Below, piece after piece: positions 8,495 through 18,460 of a DNA stretch of 43,458 bases. The notes under the pieces were generated by a model that did no database searches, had not been told where the DNA came from, and saw only the letters and a program-made list of their open reading frames with translations. Position 1 is the stretch's first letter; every line of letters begins with the position of its first letter. Source of the stretch: Legionella quateirensis. GTDB lineage: Bacteria; Pseudomonadota; Gammaproteobacteria; Legionellales; Legionellaceae. A program made the translations under genes and the position numbers. The DNA is taken from contig NZ_LNYR01000034.1 of NCBI RefSeq assembly GCF_001467955.1, positions 33,007 to 76,464 of the forward strand, given 5' to 3'.

Positions 8495-9595
8495 ATGCCG
8501 TCTTCTCAGATTATTGGAACTTCAGAACAGGTCGCGCAACTGGCTTGTGACTATTCGCGATCCTACATTTTGATGGGCAGTACCCAGCTTGTTAATAATT
8601 CTTATCTTGCAATTCAAAAATATTCCCTGAACAGAGCCATATTTGATTTGAGATACGCGTGCAGGGAGTCCCGGTTATATGCGTTGGAAATAGATAAAGC
8701 AATCAAGCGATTTTACGATACCATTGAACTCTGTAAAAAATATTCATTAGGCAATTGTTATGAACTGGCTTTAATGGCTTTAGATTATGTAGTTCATTTC
8801 GCGCCTCAGGTTGAAGCGGAAGTGTACACTATCACTGGAGGGGATCATGCACTTTTAGTGATCGGAAAGGAGAAAAACAGTCATCCTAATAAGCCAGAAA
8901 CATGGGGTAATAACGCATATATTTGTGATCCCTGGGCTAATGAGATCTATCCAGCCTTACACTATAAATCCAGGACTAAAAATTTTTATCGTACTGTAGA
9001 CAGTCAATCGGGTACTTATATTAATCACATACAGAATTTTAATCCGCTGAGACACTCCTTGTCGCCTATGAAGGATGCGAATACTCATCATATCCGGCAA
9101 ACACAATCGGAAGATCATCTTAAAAAAATTGTTAAATTCTTTGAGGAAAAAAACACGTATATTCTTAATGCAATGAATTTTCTTGAAGGAAGGTTAACGG
9201 CAATAGCAAACCGATTAATTGAGAAATATGGAAAGGACAACGAAAAAAGTAGGGTAATTAGCAAAGTAATGGAGCAATTGAACAATTCAGCAGCCGCTAT
9301 CAGGGAAAGTATCAACAAACATTATAATCTCGGTGATTACAGAAATTTACGGGATACATTAGAGAATTCTTTAAAACAGAATGTGAACGTGTACGCTCAG
9401 GCCATTAAAATAAGCCAGAAAGAAAATGAAGCTTTATCTCAATATCATAATAAAAACGCGTTCAGTACCTTGATACTCCAATTTTTTAATATTCCTCCCA
9501 CTACAGCACGATTAACCAAAGAGGCTTTACACACAGCAACAGATGAAGTTCAACGAATTTTGCATGAGGAACGTAGTACCTGGTCAATTAAATAA
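8495..9595 (+). CDS. Putative Cys-His-Asp hydrolase, effector candidate
   Basis: No named family was recognised for this 366-residue protein, but the first 155 residues carry a papain/transglutaminase-like ordering of catalytic-type residues: C88 in SLGNCYELA, H118 in GGDHALLVIG and D145 in ICDPWANEIYPA. The GDHxxLVIG and DPWA signatures recur in secreted cysteine-protease-like effectors of pathogens. Residues about 195-320 are largely helical and charged, likely coiled coil. There is no signal peptide. The C-terminus is Glu-rich (HEERSTW), as is common in Dot/Icm substrates. The activity and secretion are inferred; the triad itself is visible. Confidence 0.75.
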   Translation: MPSSQIIGTSEQVAQLACDYSRSYILMGSTQLVNNSYLAIQKYSLNRAIFDLRYACRESRLYALEIDKAIKRFYDTIELCKKYSLGNCYELALMALDYVVHFAPQVEAEVYTITGGDHALLVIGKEKNSHPNKPETWGNNAYICDPWANEIYPALHYKSRTKNFYRTVDSQSGTYINHIQNFNPLRHSLSPMKDANTHHIRQTQSEDHLKKIVKFFEEKNTYILNAMNFLEGRLTAIANRLIEKYGKDNEKSRVISKVMEQLNNSAAAIRESINKHYNLGDYRNLRDTLENSLKQNVNVYAQAIKISQKENEALSQYHNKNAFSTLILQFFNIPPTTARLTKEALHTATDEVQRILHEERSTWSIK

Positions 9596-9656
9596 GGTCA
9601 CAGAGTGCTTTGGATTAAAATGGAAGTCGCTAATTAATAGTGCTAAAGGAGAGATT

Positions 9657-9998
9657 ATGTTAGGAGTAGCAATCGTTCTATTTTTGATAGCAGCTGTTTT
9701 TGGGATTGTGCTTATAATAGCAGTATTACAAGATAAGCCTGTTTTACTTTCTGCATTGTTTTTGCATGGGACTTTTGCTGCAATAGCGCTGTTGATTTTG
9801 TTCTGTTATCTGCTTGTATCAGGGATATCTGGATTATTTATTACCAGTTTAGGAATACTCACTGTTGCGGCACTGCTGGGAGCTAGTCTGGTGTTTATCG
9901 ATATTAAAAATAAAACAGTGCTAAAACTGGTAGCAGTTTTACACCCATTTATTGCTATTGCGGGTTTAATTATGTTGATTATCGATGTTTTGCCTTAA
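9657..9998 (+). CDS. Small four-helix membrane protein
   Basis: The start at 9657 is favoured because a strong AAAGGAGAG box precedes it. A longer in-frame start at 9543 would overlap the upstream gene and add hydrophilic residues. The 113-residue product is almost entirely hydrophobic, with four predicted membrane helices at about 2-22, 30-52, 58-78 and 88-110. No family was recognised. It follows the Cys-His-Asp protein by 61 bp on the same strand, so co-transcription is possible. Confidence 0.75.
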   Translation: MLGVAIVLFLIAAVFGIVLIIAVLQDKPVLLSALFLHGTFAAIALLILFCYLLVSGISGLFITSLGILTVAALLGASLVFIDIKNKTVLKLVAVLHPFIAIAGLIMLIIDVLP

Positions 9999-10063
9999 CT
10001 GCGCTGGATAGATAACATAAGCAAATTCATTTTGAAACTCCGTTTCAATTGAGGACCATAAAG

Positions 10064-10095
10064 AATCCTCCAAAGCAGGTTGAGCTTTGGGGATT
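10064..10095. terminator. Hairpin after small membrane protein gene
   Basis: AATCC(T)CCAAAGC at 10064-10076 pairs with GCTTTGGGGATT at 10084-10095 with one bulged T and a 7-nt loop. It lies 65 bp past the stop codon at 9998. No clear T-tract follows. Confidence 0.4.
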
Positions 10096-10146
10096 TCAAG
10101 AAGAACGAAGAGGCATAATTGCTGAGTTGTTTGGATGCAGCAGACC

Positions 10147-10401
10147 TTAAAACCGGTTTTTTTTATACTTTAGAGGCCTGTATTGCTCGCTTATCCTGGG
10201 TTTTATCGGTGCTTTTCTTGGATTCATTAAACAGTAAAGAGCTATGGATGCTAAATACGGTAATCCAAATAAAATGAGCAGATGTTTTATTGTGCCGGAA
10301 AGTGCTATATCCAAAGGGATGCTGAGAGCAAGACTGAATTGAACAATTCGGTTTTTGATAAAATCAGGGATGAACAGTTGTATCATATTTTTTTTATCCA
10401 T
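10147..10401 (-). CDS. Hypothetical small membrane protein
   Basis: This 84-residue frame has two hydrophobic segments (about 20-35 and 40-60) and a basic C-terminus (RPLKYKKNRF), consistent with an inner-membrane protein with its tail in the cytoplasm. No ribosome-binding site is obvious before the ATG and no family is recognised. It is plausible as a gene but not secure. Confidence 0.45.
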   Translation of the reverse strand: MDKKNMIQLFIPDFIKNRIVQFSLALSIPLDIALSGTIKHLLILFGLPYLASIALYCLMNPRKAPIKPRISEQYRPLKYKKNRF

Positions 10402-10450
10402 TACTTATTTAGTCAAGACTTACGATTCAACTTCCCAAGTTAAGATGATG

Positions 10451-10470
10451 GGACTTTTCGTAAGTCCTGT
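10451..10470. repeat. Dispersed 16-bp repeat, copy 2, with hairpin
   Basis: Bases 10455-10470 repeat 8320-8335 exactly. GGACTT (10451-10456) and AAGTCC (10462-10467) can pair around a TTCGT loop. It lies between the small membrane protein gene and radC. Confidence 0.6.
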
Positions 10471-10513
10471 TCGTGTTAAAAAATCAGTAAAGTCTGTTTA
10501 ATCATGTACACGA

Positions 10514-11197
10514 TTAATTGCAGACCCATTTGTTCTCTGCGATGATGGAGTAGACTTCATTGTCACCTATAACTATATGGTCCAGTAATCGAACGTCTAC
10601 CAATTCAAGCGCATCGCGAATGCGTTCGGTAACTTCCAGATCCTGGTGACTTGCATCTGAAACTCCAGAAGGATGGTTGTGAGCAAGAATTAAAGCCGCT
10701 GCGTTAAGTTGAAGAACCCGCTCTATAATTGGCCGTGTATGTACTGTTGCAGAATTAATTGTCCCTGAAAATAATTCCTCATAGGCTATAATTCGGTGTT
10801 GATTATCAAGGTATAGGGCAGCAAAAGTTTCATTTTTATAATCCCGTAACCTTTTTTTCAAATAGGCATAGGTCTGTTTGCTGTTGGTAATCTGAGAGTC
10901 TTTTTGTAAATGGATAAAGTCACTACGCCGGCAGATTTCCTTTACTGCCTGTAATTGCAGGTAGCGGACTTCTCCCAGGCCGGGAATCTGCTTGAAGTTC
11001 TGGGCAGTGGCATTCAGTATTGCCCGTAAATCACCAAGATGCTTTATCAGATCATAGGCTAATTGCAAACATGATTTTTTTCTGCTTCCGGAACTGATAA
11101 ATACTGCTAATAACTCAGTATCAGAGAGGCTTTGAACGCCGTAATTAAGTAATTTTTCACGCAGATCGAACCGCGGTGTTGATTGGACAACCGTCAT
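10514..11197 (-). CDS. radC: RadC family JAB1/MPN-domain protein
   Basis: This 227-residue protein matches the usual RadC length. An N-terminal helix-hairpin-helix-like region (LRAILNATAQNFKQIPGLGEVR) leads into the JAB/MPN metalloprotease-like domain, with the signature LILAHNHPSG followed by an Asp (SDASHQD) and an upstream Glu in EELFSG. RadC was once linked to DNA repair, but its function in E. coli is unsettled; family members also occur on mobile elements. It diverges from coaBC with a 76-bp shared promoter region, a common gammaproteobacterial arrangement. Confidence 0.95.
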   Translation of the reverse strand: MTVVQSTPRFDLREKLLNYGVQSLSDTELLAVFISSGSRKKSCLQLAYDLIKHLGDLRAILNATAQNFKQIPGLGEVRYLQLQAVKEICRRSDFIHLQKDSQITNSKQTYAYLKKRLRDYKNETFAALYLDNQHRIIAYEELFSGTINSATVHTRPIIERVLQLNAAALILAHNHPSGVSDASHQDLEVTERIRDALELVDVRLLDHIVIGDNEVYSIIAENKWVCN

Positions 11198-11273
11198 TTT
11201 GTATTCCTTTTATATTCCTTTATTGCGAAGTTTATGCTTTGATCGGTGGTATTCTTATAAAAAATGGTCAGTC

Positions 11274-12479
11274 ATGCAAGATTTTATTGATAAAAAAATC
11301 CTTCTGGGGGTTTGTGGCGGTGTTGCTGCTTATAAGTCAGCCTATCTGGTAAGAGAGTTAACTCGACTTGGAGCCGATGTCAAAGTGGTAATGACTCAGT
11401 CCGCTCAGCAATTTATCAGCCCTTTATTGATGCAGGCTTTATCCAGTAATGAGGTACGTACCGATTTATTTGATATGCAATCAGAACATGCTATGGGGCA
11501 TATCGAATTGGCGCGATGGGCTGATTTTTTGTTAATTGTGCCGGCCTCCGCAAATTGTCTTGCTAAAATGGCTCAAGGCATTGCAGATGATTTATTATCT
11601 ACTTTGTACCTGGTAGCTGAAACGCCAGTAATCGTTTGCCCAGCCATGAACCGCAGTATGTGGGCTCATCCAGCAACCCAGGCAAATTGCGAACTTTTGA
11701 AAGAGCGTGGCGTACTTTTTGTTGGACCCGAAGAGGGGTCTCAAGCCTGTGGTGAACATGGATTGGGACGGGTCAGTGAAGCTGAACAGGTCATTAGTGC
11801 TTTGCGTTTGTATGAGGTTCATCAGCTGCTGGCTGGAAAAAATGTGTTGATCACCGCTGGACCCACTCGAGAGGCGATTGATCCAGTACGCTATTTAAGT
11901 AATTACAGTTCTGGAAAAATGGGCTTTGCTTTAGCTGAGGCGGCTGCCATGGCTGGAGCACAAGTAACACTGATCAGTGGGCCTAGTACTCTATCCGCTT
12001 CGGCAGGAGTAGAACTGGTTCGGGTAGAGTCAGCGCAATCCATGTTGGATGAGGTAATGAATCGTTTACAGCAAGGAACTCTATTTATAGGAGCGGCAGC
12101 TGTTGCTGATTATAAAATGGTGACTCCTTCAGTAGAGAAAATGAAAAAAAATAATCATGAAGAATTAACACTTAATTTAGTCAAAAATACCGATATTCTC
12201 AGTACGGTTTCTGCTAGCGGTAAAGCCGGTTATGTCGTAGGCTTCGCCGCTGAAACGACTGACCTGATTGAGTATGCCAAAGAGAAATTAAAGCAAAAAA
12301 AACTGAATATGATTATCGCGAATCAGGTGGGGAAAGGTATGGGTTTTGAGAGTGATGACAATCAAGTCACTGTAATTACAAAAAATAACCAAATTGAACT
12401 CGACTTGGCCAACAAAACGCGACTGGCCGGACAAATTATTGCAATCCTTGCAGCAACTCTGCAAAATGACTCCCATTGA
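11274..12479 (+). CDS. coaBC: Bifunctional phosphopantothenoylcysteine decarboxylase / phosphopantothenate-cysteine ligase
   Basis: From ATG 11274 the product is 401 residues, the normal CoaBC length; a longer frame from TTG 11199 adds non-homologous sequence. The N-terminal CoaC flavoprotein shows [16 protein letters not shown], the His-bearing [12 protein letters not shown], and the PAMNRSMW motif. The C-terminal CoaB half starts near [19 protein letters not shown], with NYSSGKMG for nucleotide binding. The two activities make 4'-phosphopantetheine in CoA synthesis. Its 3' end lies 17 bp before the chosen dut start, so coaBC, dut and the mutase gene form one operon. Confidence 0.96.
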   Translation: MQDFIDKKILLGVCGGVAAYKSAYLVRELTRLGADVKVVMTQSAQQFISPLLMQALSSNEVRTDLFDMQSEHAMGHIELARWADFLLIVPASANCLAKMAQGIADDLLSTLYLVAETPVIVCPAMNRSMWAHPATQANCELLKERGVLFVGPEEGSQACGEHGLGRVSEAEQVISALRLYEVHQLLAGKNVLITAGPTREAIDPVRYLSNYSSGKMGFALAEAAAMAGAQVTLISGPSTLSASAGVELVRVESAQSMLDEVMNRLQQGTLFIGAAAVADYKMVTPSVEKMKKNNHEELTLNLVKNTDILSTVSASGKAGYVVGFAAETTDLIEYAKEKLKQKKLNMIIANQVGKGMGFESDDNQVTVITKNNQIELDLANKTRLAGQIIAILAATLQNDSH

Positions 12480-12496
12480 ACTTATTGGAATTAATG

Positions 12497-12955
12497 ATGC
12501 AGCAGGTAATACAATTAAAAATTCTGGACTCACGAATTGGGGACACGATTCCCTTACCTACTTATGCTACTGGCGGCTCCGCTGGTCTGGATCTTAGGGT
12601 TTGCATTTCTGAACCCATTCAGATAGCCCCTCAGGAAACGGTTTTGTTACCGACTGGACTCTCTATCTATATTGCGGATCCCAAATTGGCGGCAGTTATA
12701 CTGCCTCGATCGGGTTTGGGGCATAAAAATGGCATCGTATTAGGAAACCTGGTGGGTCTGATTGATTCAGATTATCAGGGCGAGTTAAAAATCTCTTGTT
12801 GGAACAGAAGTCAGGAACCTTTTACGATTAACCCTGGTGAACGGGTCGCTCAATTGGTTTTTATACCGGTAGTCCAGGCTGCCTTTGAAGTCGTTAATTC
12901 TTTTACAGAAAGCAGTAGAGGTGAAGGCGGCTTTGGTAGCTCAGGGAGACATTAG
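12497..12955 (+). CDS. dut: dUTP diphosphatase (dUTPase)
   Basis: The ATG at 12497 gives 152 residues starting [13 protein letters not shown], which matches the length of trimeric dUTPases; the adjacent ATG at 12494 is an equal alternative. All five motifs are visible: [32 protein letters not shown], a GERVAQLVF segment and the C-terminal arm [12 protein letters not shown]. It hydrolyses dUTP to dUMP, keeping uracil out of DNA and feeding thymidylate synthesis. The coaBC-dut pairing is conserved in gammaproteobacteria. The stop codon abuts the next start. Confidence 0.97.
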   Translation: MQQVIQLKILDSRIGDTIPLPTYATGGSAGLDLRVCISEPIQIAPQETVLLPTGLSIYIADPKLAAVILPRSGLGHKNGIVLGNLVGLIDSDYQGELKISCWNRSQEPFTINPGERVAQLVFIPVVQAAFEVVNSFTESSRGEGGFGSSGRH

Positions 12956-14344
12956 ATGATGTATCAGCAAGTACAAATACCTCGTTCCGTTTTTCGCGCT
13001 TACGATATTAGAGGCGTCATAGGGCAAGATTTGGACGAACACTCTTTTTATACCATTGGTTTAGCAATTGCCTGCTATCTGCAGACTTTAAATCGAACAC
13101 AGATTTATTTGGCTCGCGACGGTCGTCTTACCAGTCCGAGTCTGTCCATAGCCTTAAAAACGGGACTTCTGGACAGTGGAATTGATGTGGTGGATCTTGG
13201 CGCTGTAGCTACACCTGTTATGTATTATGCTACCCATACTCAAGGTCTGGATTGTGGGCTAATGGTTACTGGAAGCCATAATCCAGCGGAATATAATGGC
13301 ATTAAAATGGTGTTGGCTGGGAAAACCTTAACTCAGGAAGATATAGACACACTTTATGAATTGGTCGAAGAGGGTCAACGCATACAGGGTAAAGGTAAGG
13401 AGACGTATCTTGATGTAATGGGTCATTATACCCATCGTATAGTCAGCGACATCCAAATAAAAAGACCGCTGAAAGTTGTGGTTGATTGTGGAAACGGCAT
13501 CGCGGGACCAATAATTCCTGCAGTATTGTCAGAGTTGGGCTGCGAGGTTATTCCATTATATTGTGATGTGGATGGTCGTTTTCCCAATCATCATCCTGAT
13601 CCGACCATAGAAGCGAACTTAGCGGATTTAAAGGAAGCAGTAGCTCTTCATCATGCCGATATAGGTTTAGCATTTGATGGAGATGCTGATCGCCTGGGAT
13701 TGATTACCAATTCAGGGGAGATGATCTGGCCTGATCGTTTAATGATGCTTTTTTCCCGGGAGGTATTAAGCCGAGTTCCCGGAGCTACCATAGTTTATGA
13801 TGTGAAATGTTCTACTCATCTGGAACAAGTAATTAAGGATGCAGGTGGAACTGCAAAAATGTGTCCTACAGGCCATTCTATTGTTAAGGCAGTAATGAAA
13901 GAAGAGCAGGCTGCTTTGGCTGGTGAAATGAGCGGTCATCTGTTTTTCAAGGATCGCTGGTATGGATTCGATGATGCGTTGTACAGTGCTTGCCGATTAT
14001 TGGAAATTATCAGTTCCTCTGATTTAACGGTTAGCGATCAATTCAAGTTGATACCCAATAGTATCAATACTCCGGAATTAAAGATCACTATAGCAGAGCA
14101 TGAAAAATTTATTTTTATGAAATTGTTTAGTGAACACGCTGATTTTCCAGATGCGCGAATTCTTACAATTGATGGCTTGCGAGTGGAGTTTGCCAATGGC
14201 TGGGGATTATTACGGGCATCGAACACTACCCCTTGCCTGGTCGCTCGATTTGAAGCAACAGATGCTGATAATCTGTTACACATTCAATTATTATTCAGAA
14301 GGCAAATTCAATTATTAAATGCTGGACTGGTATTACCTTTTTAA
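12956..14344 (+). CDS. manB: Phosphomannomutase/phosphoglucomutase (AlgC/ManB type)
   Basis: This 462-residue alpha-D-phosphohexomutase begins with the family hallmark FRAYDIRG. The phosphoserine loop is TGSHNPAEYNG, the Mg-binding loop FDGDADRLG, the sugar-binding loop GEMSGH and the C-terminal phosphate-binding part RASNTTPC. It interconverts mannose-6-P and mannose-1-P (and probably glucose phosphates), supplying sugar nucleotides for LPS. It starts immediately after dut. Translation could begin at either of two adjacent ATG codons (12956 or 12959). The gene name is by family; algC is an equally good symbol. Confidence 0.93.
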   Translation: MMYQQVQIPRSVFRAYDIRGVIGQDLDEHSFYTIGLAIACYLQTLNRTQIYLARDGRLTSPSLSIALKTGLLDSGIDVVDLGAVATPVMYYATHTQGLDCGLMVTGSHNPAEYNGIKMVLAGKTLTQEDIDTLYELVEEGQRIQGKGKETYLDVMGHYTHRIVSDIQIKRPLKVVVDCGNGIAGPIIPAVLSELGCEVIPLYCDVDGRFPNHHPDPTIEANLADLKEAVALHHADIGLAFDGDADRLGLITNSGEMIWPDRLMMLFSREVLSRVPGATIVYDVKCSTHLEQVIKDAGGTAKMCPTGHSIVKAVMKEEQAALAGEMSGHLFFKDRWYGFDDALYSACRLLEIISSSDLTVSDQFKLIPNSINTPELKITIAEHEKFIFMKLFSEHADFPDARILTIDGLRVEFANGWGLLRASNTTPCLVARFEATDADNLLHIQLLFRRQIQLLNAGLVLPF

Positions 14345-14397
14345 AGTTTAAACTTATCAATCCAGTTTAGAAAGGTACTGATGGGCTTGCAGTTATT

Positions 14398-16365
14398 TTA
14401 AATACGATTGTTTTTTTTGGAGTCATTATCATCAACAACTTCAGGCCTGTTTTCGGTAATAGTAGATGAATAACGTTGAACGAATAATTGATGCGGGTTT
14501 ACCTTAAGTCGGTATTCTGAATCGTTTATCAGGCTGTTCAGCTCCATTTTGGTTGATGAATTACCGTATAATCCCCGGATGGCCCTGACTATCCAAAGAC
14601 TGCTGCGTAATTGGCTGATAAAGAGAAACTCTGAAGCTATGGGATTATTTTTTGTTCCATTAAGATCTTTTTTTAATTGTTTTATCTCTTCTGATGAAAA
14701 TGAGTGTATATGTTGACGGATTACGTTTACCGCAAATATTTTTTTGTTTTTAAGACTTAAATCGTGATCTTTGCTAATCTCGCCCATCACGTCTTTTAAA
14801 TCAGCATAATTCTCGATCTTTCGATCATAGTATTGGGAGTGAAAACGGTAGTTTTCTATATCAACACCTTTTGATTCGATTACTTCAGCAACTTTCGGTG
14901 TCATTTTTGCACCCTGTGCCAGAAGATGTCTGATGACGCAAAAGGGATCTTTGCCTGGATTGATCTTTTCAGAACCCACTTCATAGGATTGGGCCATGTC
15001 CGCAGCAGCTTCGATGGGGAGCTGTCCATCGGAGTTTGCAGTATGTAGATAATCGCTAAATGCTTTTTGACTTTCATCAAAACGGTATTCGCCCAAGCGA
15101 ATAGTAACATGCAGAGGATTATCGCCTTCTTTGATCAGTGTTTCACTTTCAGAGGAAGATAATTTTAAATAATGGTCGGATTGACTCTCGATATCTTTTT
15201 GAATTGAGGGGATTAACGATTGCTGGTTTATAAGAGACTCTGCCATGTACTGATTGAATTCTTGTTTAATGGCGTGCAAATCGTTTTTTCCGAGCTCACT
15301 GTTTAGGTATGCGCGAAATTCGGGAATAGAGAGTAGTACTGCTCGTAACTTTATGATTCGCTCATGTGTAGCCTGAGTTATCAAATTAATTTCAGAGGCG
15401 TCCCTGGGATTGGACGGATCTAAATGTAAGGCCATAGCACTTTTCATTAATTGTTCAGGAACCATCATGCATTTCAGAAATCGTTTCCACTTATAATGAT
15501 TGAATTCCGGATCATTTTTTAAACTGATAAATGCATTTCGTTCATTAGCATTAGTGTAAACTCTATCATCATTAAATTTGACAGCAAACCGATCTTGAGT
15601 CGGCCAATAATGATTTCCAGAATCCCGAAGATCTGGAAAATTGCGCAGATCTCTGGGCGAAATATTAAAAGACTTCTCTCCATACGACCAGTTAGTGGCC
15701 CGCAAATCGATAAACGACATAATGCTGTCACTGAGCATCAGATCATGATCTATATTAAAAAAAACGATATGCGGTTTGTTGTTCTTGATAATGGTATAGA
15801 TCCCGAAATTCCCTTTATGTAAGTCATCTTCTTCCAGCGTGTATTTGTTAACAAAAGTACTGGCAAGAGAATCCATATCGATAGTAAGAGCTCCTTGAGC
15901 TCTTTGTTCCATTATGGCGCTGAAAAAGCCATGTGGAAGCTGATTAAGAAATTGATAGGGGATATCTGCGGAATTTTTTACTTTGACATTATCGAAGACA
16001 TATTGTTTTTTTTCAGATGAATAATTAATTTTTTGAAAAGCTGTGTTTTTAATTTTGACCTGTTGGGCAATAGAAAGATGTATATGAAGACATGCAACAC
16101 CCGTAATCTTATCTTGTTCCTCATCATGAACCAAATGATACATGGGAGTTGAATGAGGAAGCATGAAGAGACGAGCCATTTCGCTAAACGCTACTTCTTT
16201 GATTGATGCTTCAGGTTTGTGATGTTTGTTTTCTTTATAAATAATGGGTACTAGCGTTCCATCTTCAAGCTGATATTTCAGATCGTGTGTTATGTGCCCA
16301 GTTAGTTGTGAACCAGAATGGTCATTTAATCCGTCAATATTATTAAATAGATAAGGACTTGGCAT
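14398..16365 (-). CDS. Large protein with kinase-like fold and ankyrin-like repeats, effector candidate
   Basis: This 655-residue protein lacks a signal peptide. The N-terminal third looks like a divergent kinase: a Lys-containing strand (VPIIYKENK, about 39-47), a Glu-rich helix near 52-66, the catalytic-type loop DLHKGNFGIY at 181-190 and a metal-binding-type IDHD at 205-208. The DLHKGN...IDHD pair is reminiscent of Legionella ankyrin effectors with lipid-kinase-like domains such as LegA5/AnkK. Residues about 414-495 read as one or two degenerate ankyrin repeats (GDNPLHVTIRLGEY; DGQLPIEAAADMAQ). The family link is from memory and pattern. Secretion and kinase activity are inferred. Confidence 0.8.
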   Translation of the reverse strand: MPSPYLFNNIDGLNDHSGSQLTGHITHDLKYQLEDGTLVPIIYKENKHHKPEASIKEVAFSEMARLFMLPHSTPMYHLVHDEEQDKITGVACLHIHLSIAQQVKIKNTAFQKINYSSEKKQYVFDNVKVKNSADIPYQFLNQLPHGFFSAIMEQRAQGALTIDMDSLASTFVNKYTLEEDDLHKGNFGIYTIIKNNKPHIVFFNIDHDLMLSDSIMSFIDLRATNWSYGEKSFNISPRDLRNFPDLRDSGNHYWPTQDRFAVKFNDDRVYTNANERNAFISLKNDPEFNHYKWKRFLKCMMVPEQLMKSAMALHLDPSNPRDASEINLITQATHERIIKLRAVLLSIPEFRAYLNSELGKNDLHAIKQEFNQYMAESLINQQSLIPSIQKDIESQSDHYLKLSSSESETLIKEGDNPLHVTIRLGEYRFDESQKAFSDYLHTANSDGQLPIEAAADMAQSYEVGSEKINPGKDPFCVIRHLLAQGAKMTPKVAEVIESKGVDIENYRFHSQYYDRKIENYADLKDVMGEISKDHDLSLKNKKIFAVNVIRQHIHSFSSEEIKQLKKDLNGTKNNPIASEFLFISQLRSSLWIVRAIRGLYGNSSTKMELNSLINDSEYRLKVNPHQLFVQRYSSTITENRPEVVDDNDSKKNNRI

Positions 16366-16575
16366 CTCTTGATTTCACCATTTTGAAAATGAATTGTACT
16401 ATTAAAGAGTAGCACAATAAGATTAAGAGATTATTACATCAATACCACTTCCTAACGGTCGCGGCTCGGCTTTTTGCTTTAAGTTAAATAATGTAAATGA
16501 AAAATATATGGGCACATTTTGTTAAATGCCCCTGGTTTGGGTCTACTGGCTTTATGCGCAACCTTAGTTCATTAG

Positions 16576-16752
16576 ATTTATGTTACGAAACCCAGTCAGG
16601 ATGCCTTAGTCTGGGAATACAGAGAGCTTATGACTCAAAACATGAAAAATCCATTGTTTTTCGGCGGGTATAAAGGATATCAGCAACTTGTTATACAGGT
16701 TGGCGGAACTCCTGCTGCTTTGCATAATGCTTGTATCGTTCAATTTAAATAA
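16576..16752 (+). pseudogene. Possible 5'-truncated gene remnant
   Basis: The 391-bp gap 16366-16756 holds an open stretch from 16576 (after an in-frame TAG) to a TAA at 16750-16752. The conceptual product looks protein-like (for example DALVWEYRELMTQNMKNPLF then YQQLVIQVGGTPAALH). An internal ATG at 16630 could give a 40-residue peptide. It may be the 3' end of a lost gene. I recognise no family and cannot exclude chance. Confidence 0.3.
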
Positions 16753-16756
16753 CCAG

Positions 16757-18460
16757 TCATTCTGTTTTGTTTTTTTGAAGTACATAAAGCATCACTTCCA
16801 ACGGGTGCTGATTGTGTAAACGTGCCGGTACTTTTTCTTTTTTGATGAGTTCAAACCGGCATTCGTTAGCCAGTCTTTTAATATAATCAGGATGATGGTT
16901 GAAACGGGCACTGGTTTGGAGTGTCCATGGTTCCTGTTCACTGATTTCGGTAGAGAAAATAAAATAGCCTTCTGCGTTCAGGTGATTATTGATTAATTGG
17001 AACAGAGTACTCAAATCACCAAAATAAGGTAAAACATCTGCGGCAACAATCAAATCATAGAGTTGTTTATTTTGATTGAGAAATTCAATGACTTCAGAAT
17101 GAACCAGTGAGTCATATATCCCCTTTTCTTTAGCATGAGCAAGCATTTTTTCCGCAATATCAATTCCGGTTAACCGTTTACTGATTTCACGAAGTACTAC
17201 TCCAGATAAACCCGTTCCACAACCTATATCCAAAGTGTTATTGACCTGGAGCAGTTCTAGTTCATGCACTGTTCGACCAATGTGCTGTGGGAGCGAATAA
17301 TTGAGTTGGTCTTTCATATGTTGTTCGTAATAAAGGGCGTAATTATCAAACAGATTTTTGGCATATTCCGGAGTTGTTTCAGCATCTGTTGTTCCATTCA
17401 GAGCATTTAACATGTGTTTGCTGATGGTATCCTGAGGATTTATTGCCAAAGCTCTTTGTAAATATTCTTTTGATGTTTCTCTCATATCCATTTTTAAATA
17501 AATGGCCGCCATGTTATTCAGGGAGGGGGTGTGGGTGTTATTTAAATTCAGTACCTGTTCAAAAAAAATAATCGCTTCATTTAAATGGCCTAAAGCCATC
17601 TGAGCTACACCCGAATTATATAAATACTCTATATTATTGGGTTCCTTTTTTAGCAAGACATCGTAGTGCATTAAAGCGTTTTCAAAACGGTCATGATGCA
17701 TGAATGTGGCTGCCAGATTGTTGCGAGCATCAATGTCTTCATTGTCCAAAGCTAATGCTTTAGTGAAATAATCGACCGCAATCTGGTTTTGATCTTTTTT
17801 GAGAGCAATAACACCCAGATTGACGAGAGTCTGAACTTGTTCGTGATCATGTTCCAGAACTTTTTGAAATGCGCGTTCTGCTTCTGTAAGCATATTCTCT
17901 TCAAGATATAAGATTCCCAGATAAAAATAGGCTTCTGTATGTTCAGGATTTAGGGAAATGACATTATTAAATTGGGTTTTAGCCGCAACCAATTGGTTAT
18001 TTTGGAGCAACAGTAATCCCAGATTAAAATGTGCAGCGCCAAAATCCGGTTCTGCATTGACTGCTTTTCCATAATGGATCAGCGCCTGTTGGTAATTATT
18101 CTGTAATGCATATACCGTTGCCAGGTTATTATGTGCCTGTGCGTATTCAGGTTTTAGTTGAATCGCCTTCAGATAGGATTGAATGGCTTTATCCAGTTGA
18201 TTGGATTTTTTATAAGCATTGGCAAGATTATTTAATAAAGCAGGATCATCCGAGTTTATCTCTTGTGCCTGTAACAGGTATAAAATTGCATTCTCCATGT
18301 CTCCTAATTGAGCATAGGTTAAACCCAGAAAATGCAGGGTGTCATAATGTTTTCGGTCTCTGGAAAGGATGTGCTCATAGAGGCTGATCGCTTGGGGAAG
18401 TTGGCCTTCATATTGAAGCTTATAGGCTTGAGCAAAGAGATTTTCTAATTCTGCATTCAT
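16757..18460 (-). CDS. TPR-repeat protein with C-terminal SAM-dependent methyltransferase
   Basis: This is a 567-residue two-part protein. Residues 1 to about 345 are roughly ten tetratricopeptide repeats with the typical spacing (for example [40 protein letters not shown]). Residues about 365-560 form a class I methyltransferase with motif [12 protein letters not shown] and a downstream [14 protein letters not shown] acidic motif. TPRs usually recruit a partner, so the target is probably a protein or a TPR-bound substrate, but neither is known. Its ATG overlaps the rdgB stop codon by 4 nt, so the two genes are translationally coupled. Confidence 0.88.
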   Translation of the reverse strand: MNAELENLFAQAYKLQYEGQLPQAISLYEHILSRDRKHYDTLHFLGLTYAQLGDMENAILYLLQAQEINSDDPALLNNLANAYKKSNQLDKAIQSYLKAIQLKPEYAQAHNNLATVYALQNNYQQALIHYGKAVNAEPDFGAAHFNLGLLLLQNNQLVAAKTQFNNVISLNPEHTEAYFYLGILYLEENMLTEAERAFQKVLEHDHEQVQTLVNLGVIALKKDQNQIAVDYFTKALALDNEDIDARNNLAATFMHHDRFENALMHYDVLLKKEPNNIEYLYNSGVAQMALGHLNEAIIFFEQVLNLNNTHTPSLNNMAAIYLKMDMRETSKEYLQRALAINPQDTISKHMLNALNGTTDAETTPEYAKNLFDNYALYYEQHMKDQLNYSLPQHIGRTVHELELLQVNNTLDIGCGTGLSGVVLREISKRLTGIDIAEKMLAHAKEKGIYDSLVHSEVIEFLNQNKQLYDLIVAADVLPYFGDLSTLFQLINNHLNAEGYFIFSTEISEQEPWTLQTSARFNHHPDYIKRLANECRFELIKKEKVPARLHNQHPLEVMLYVLQKNKTE

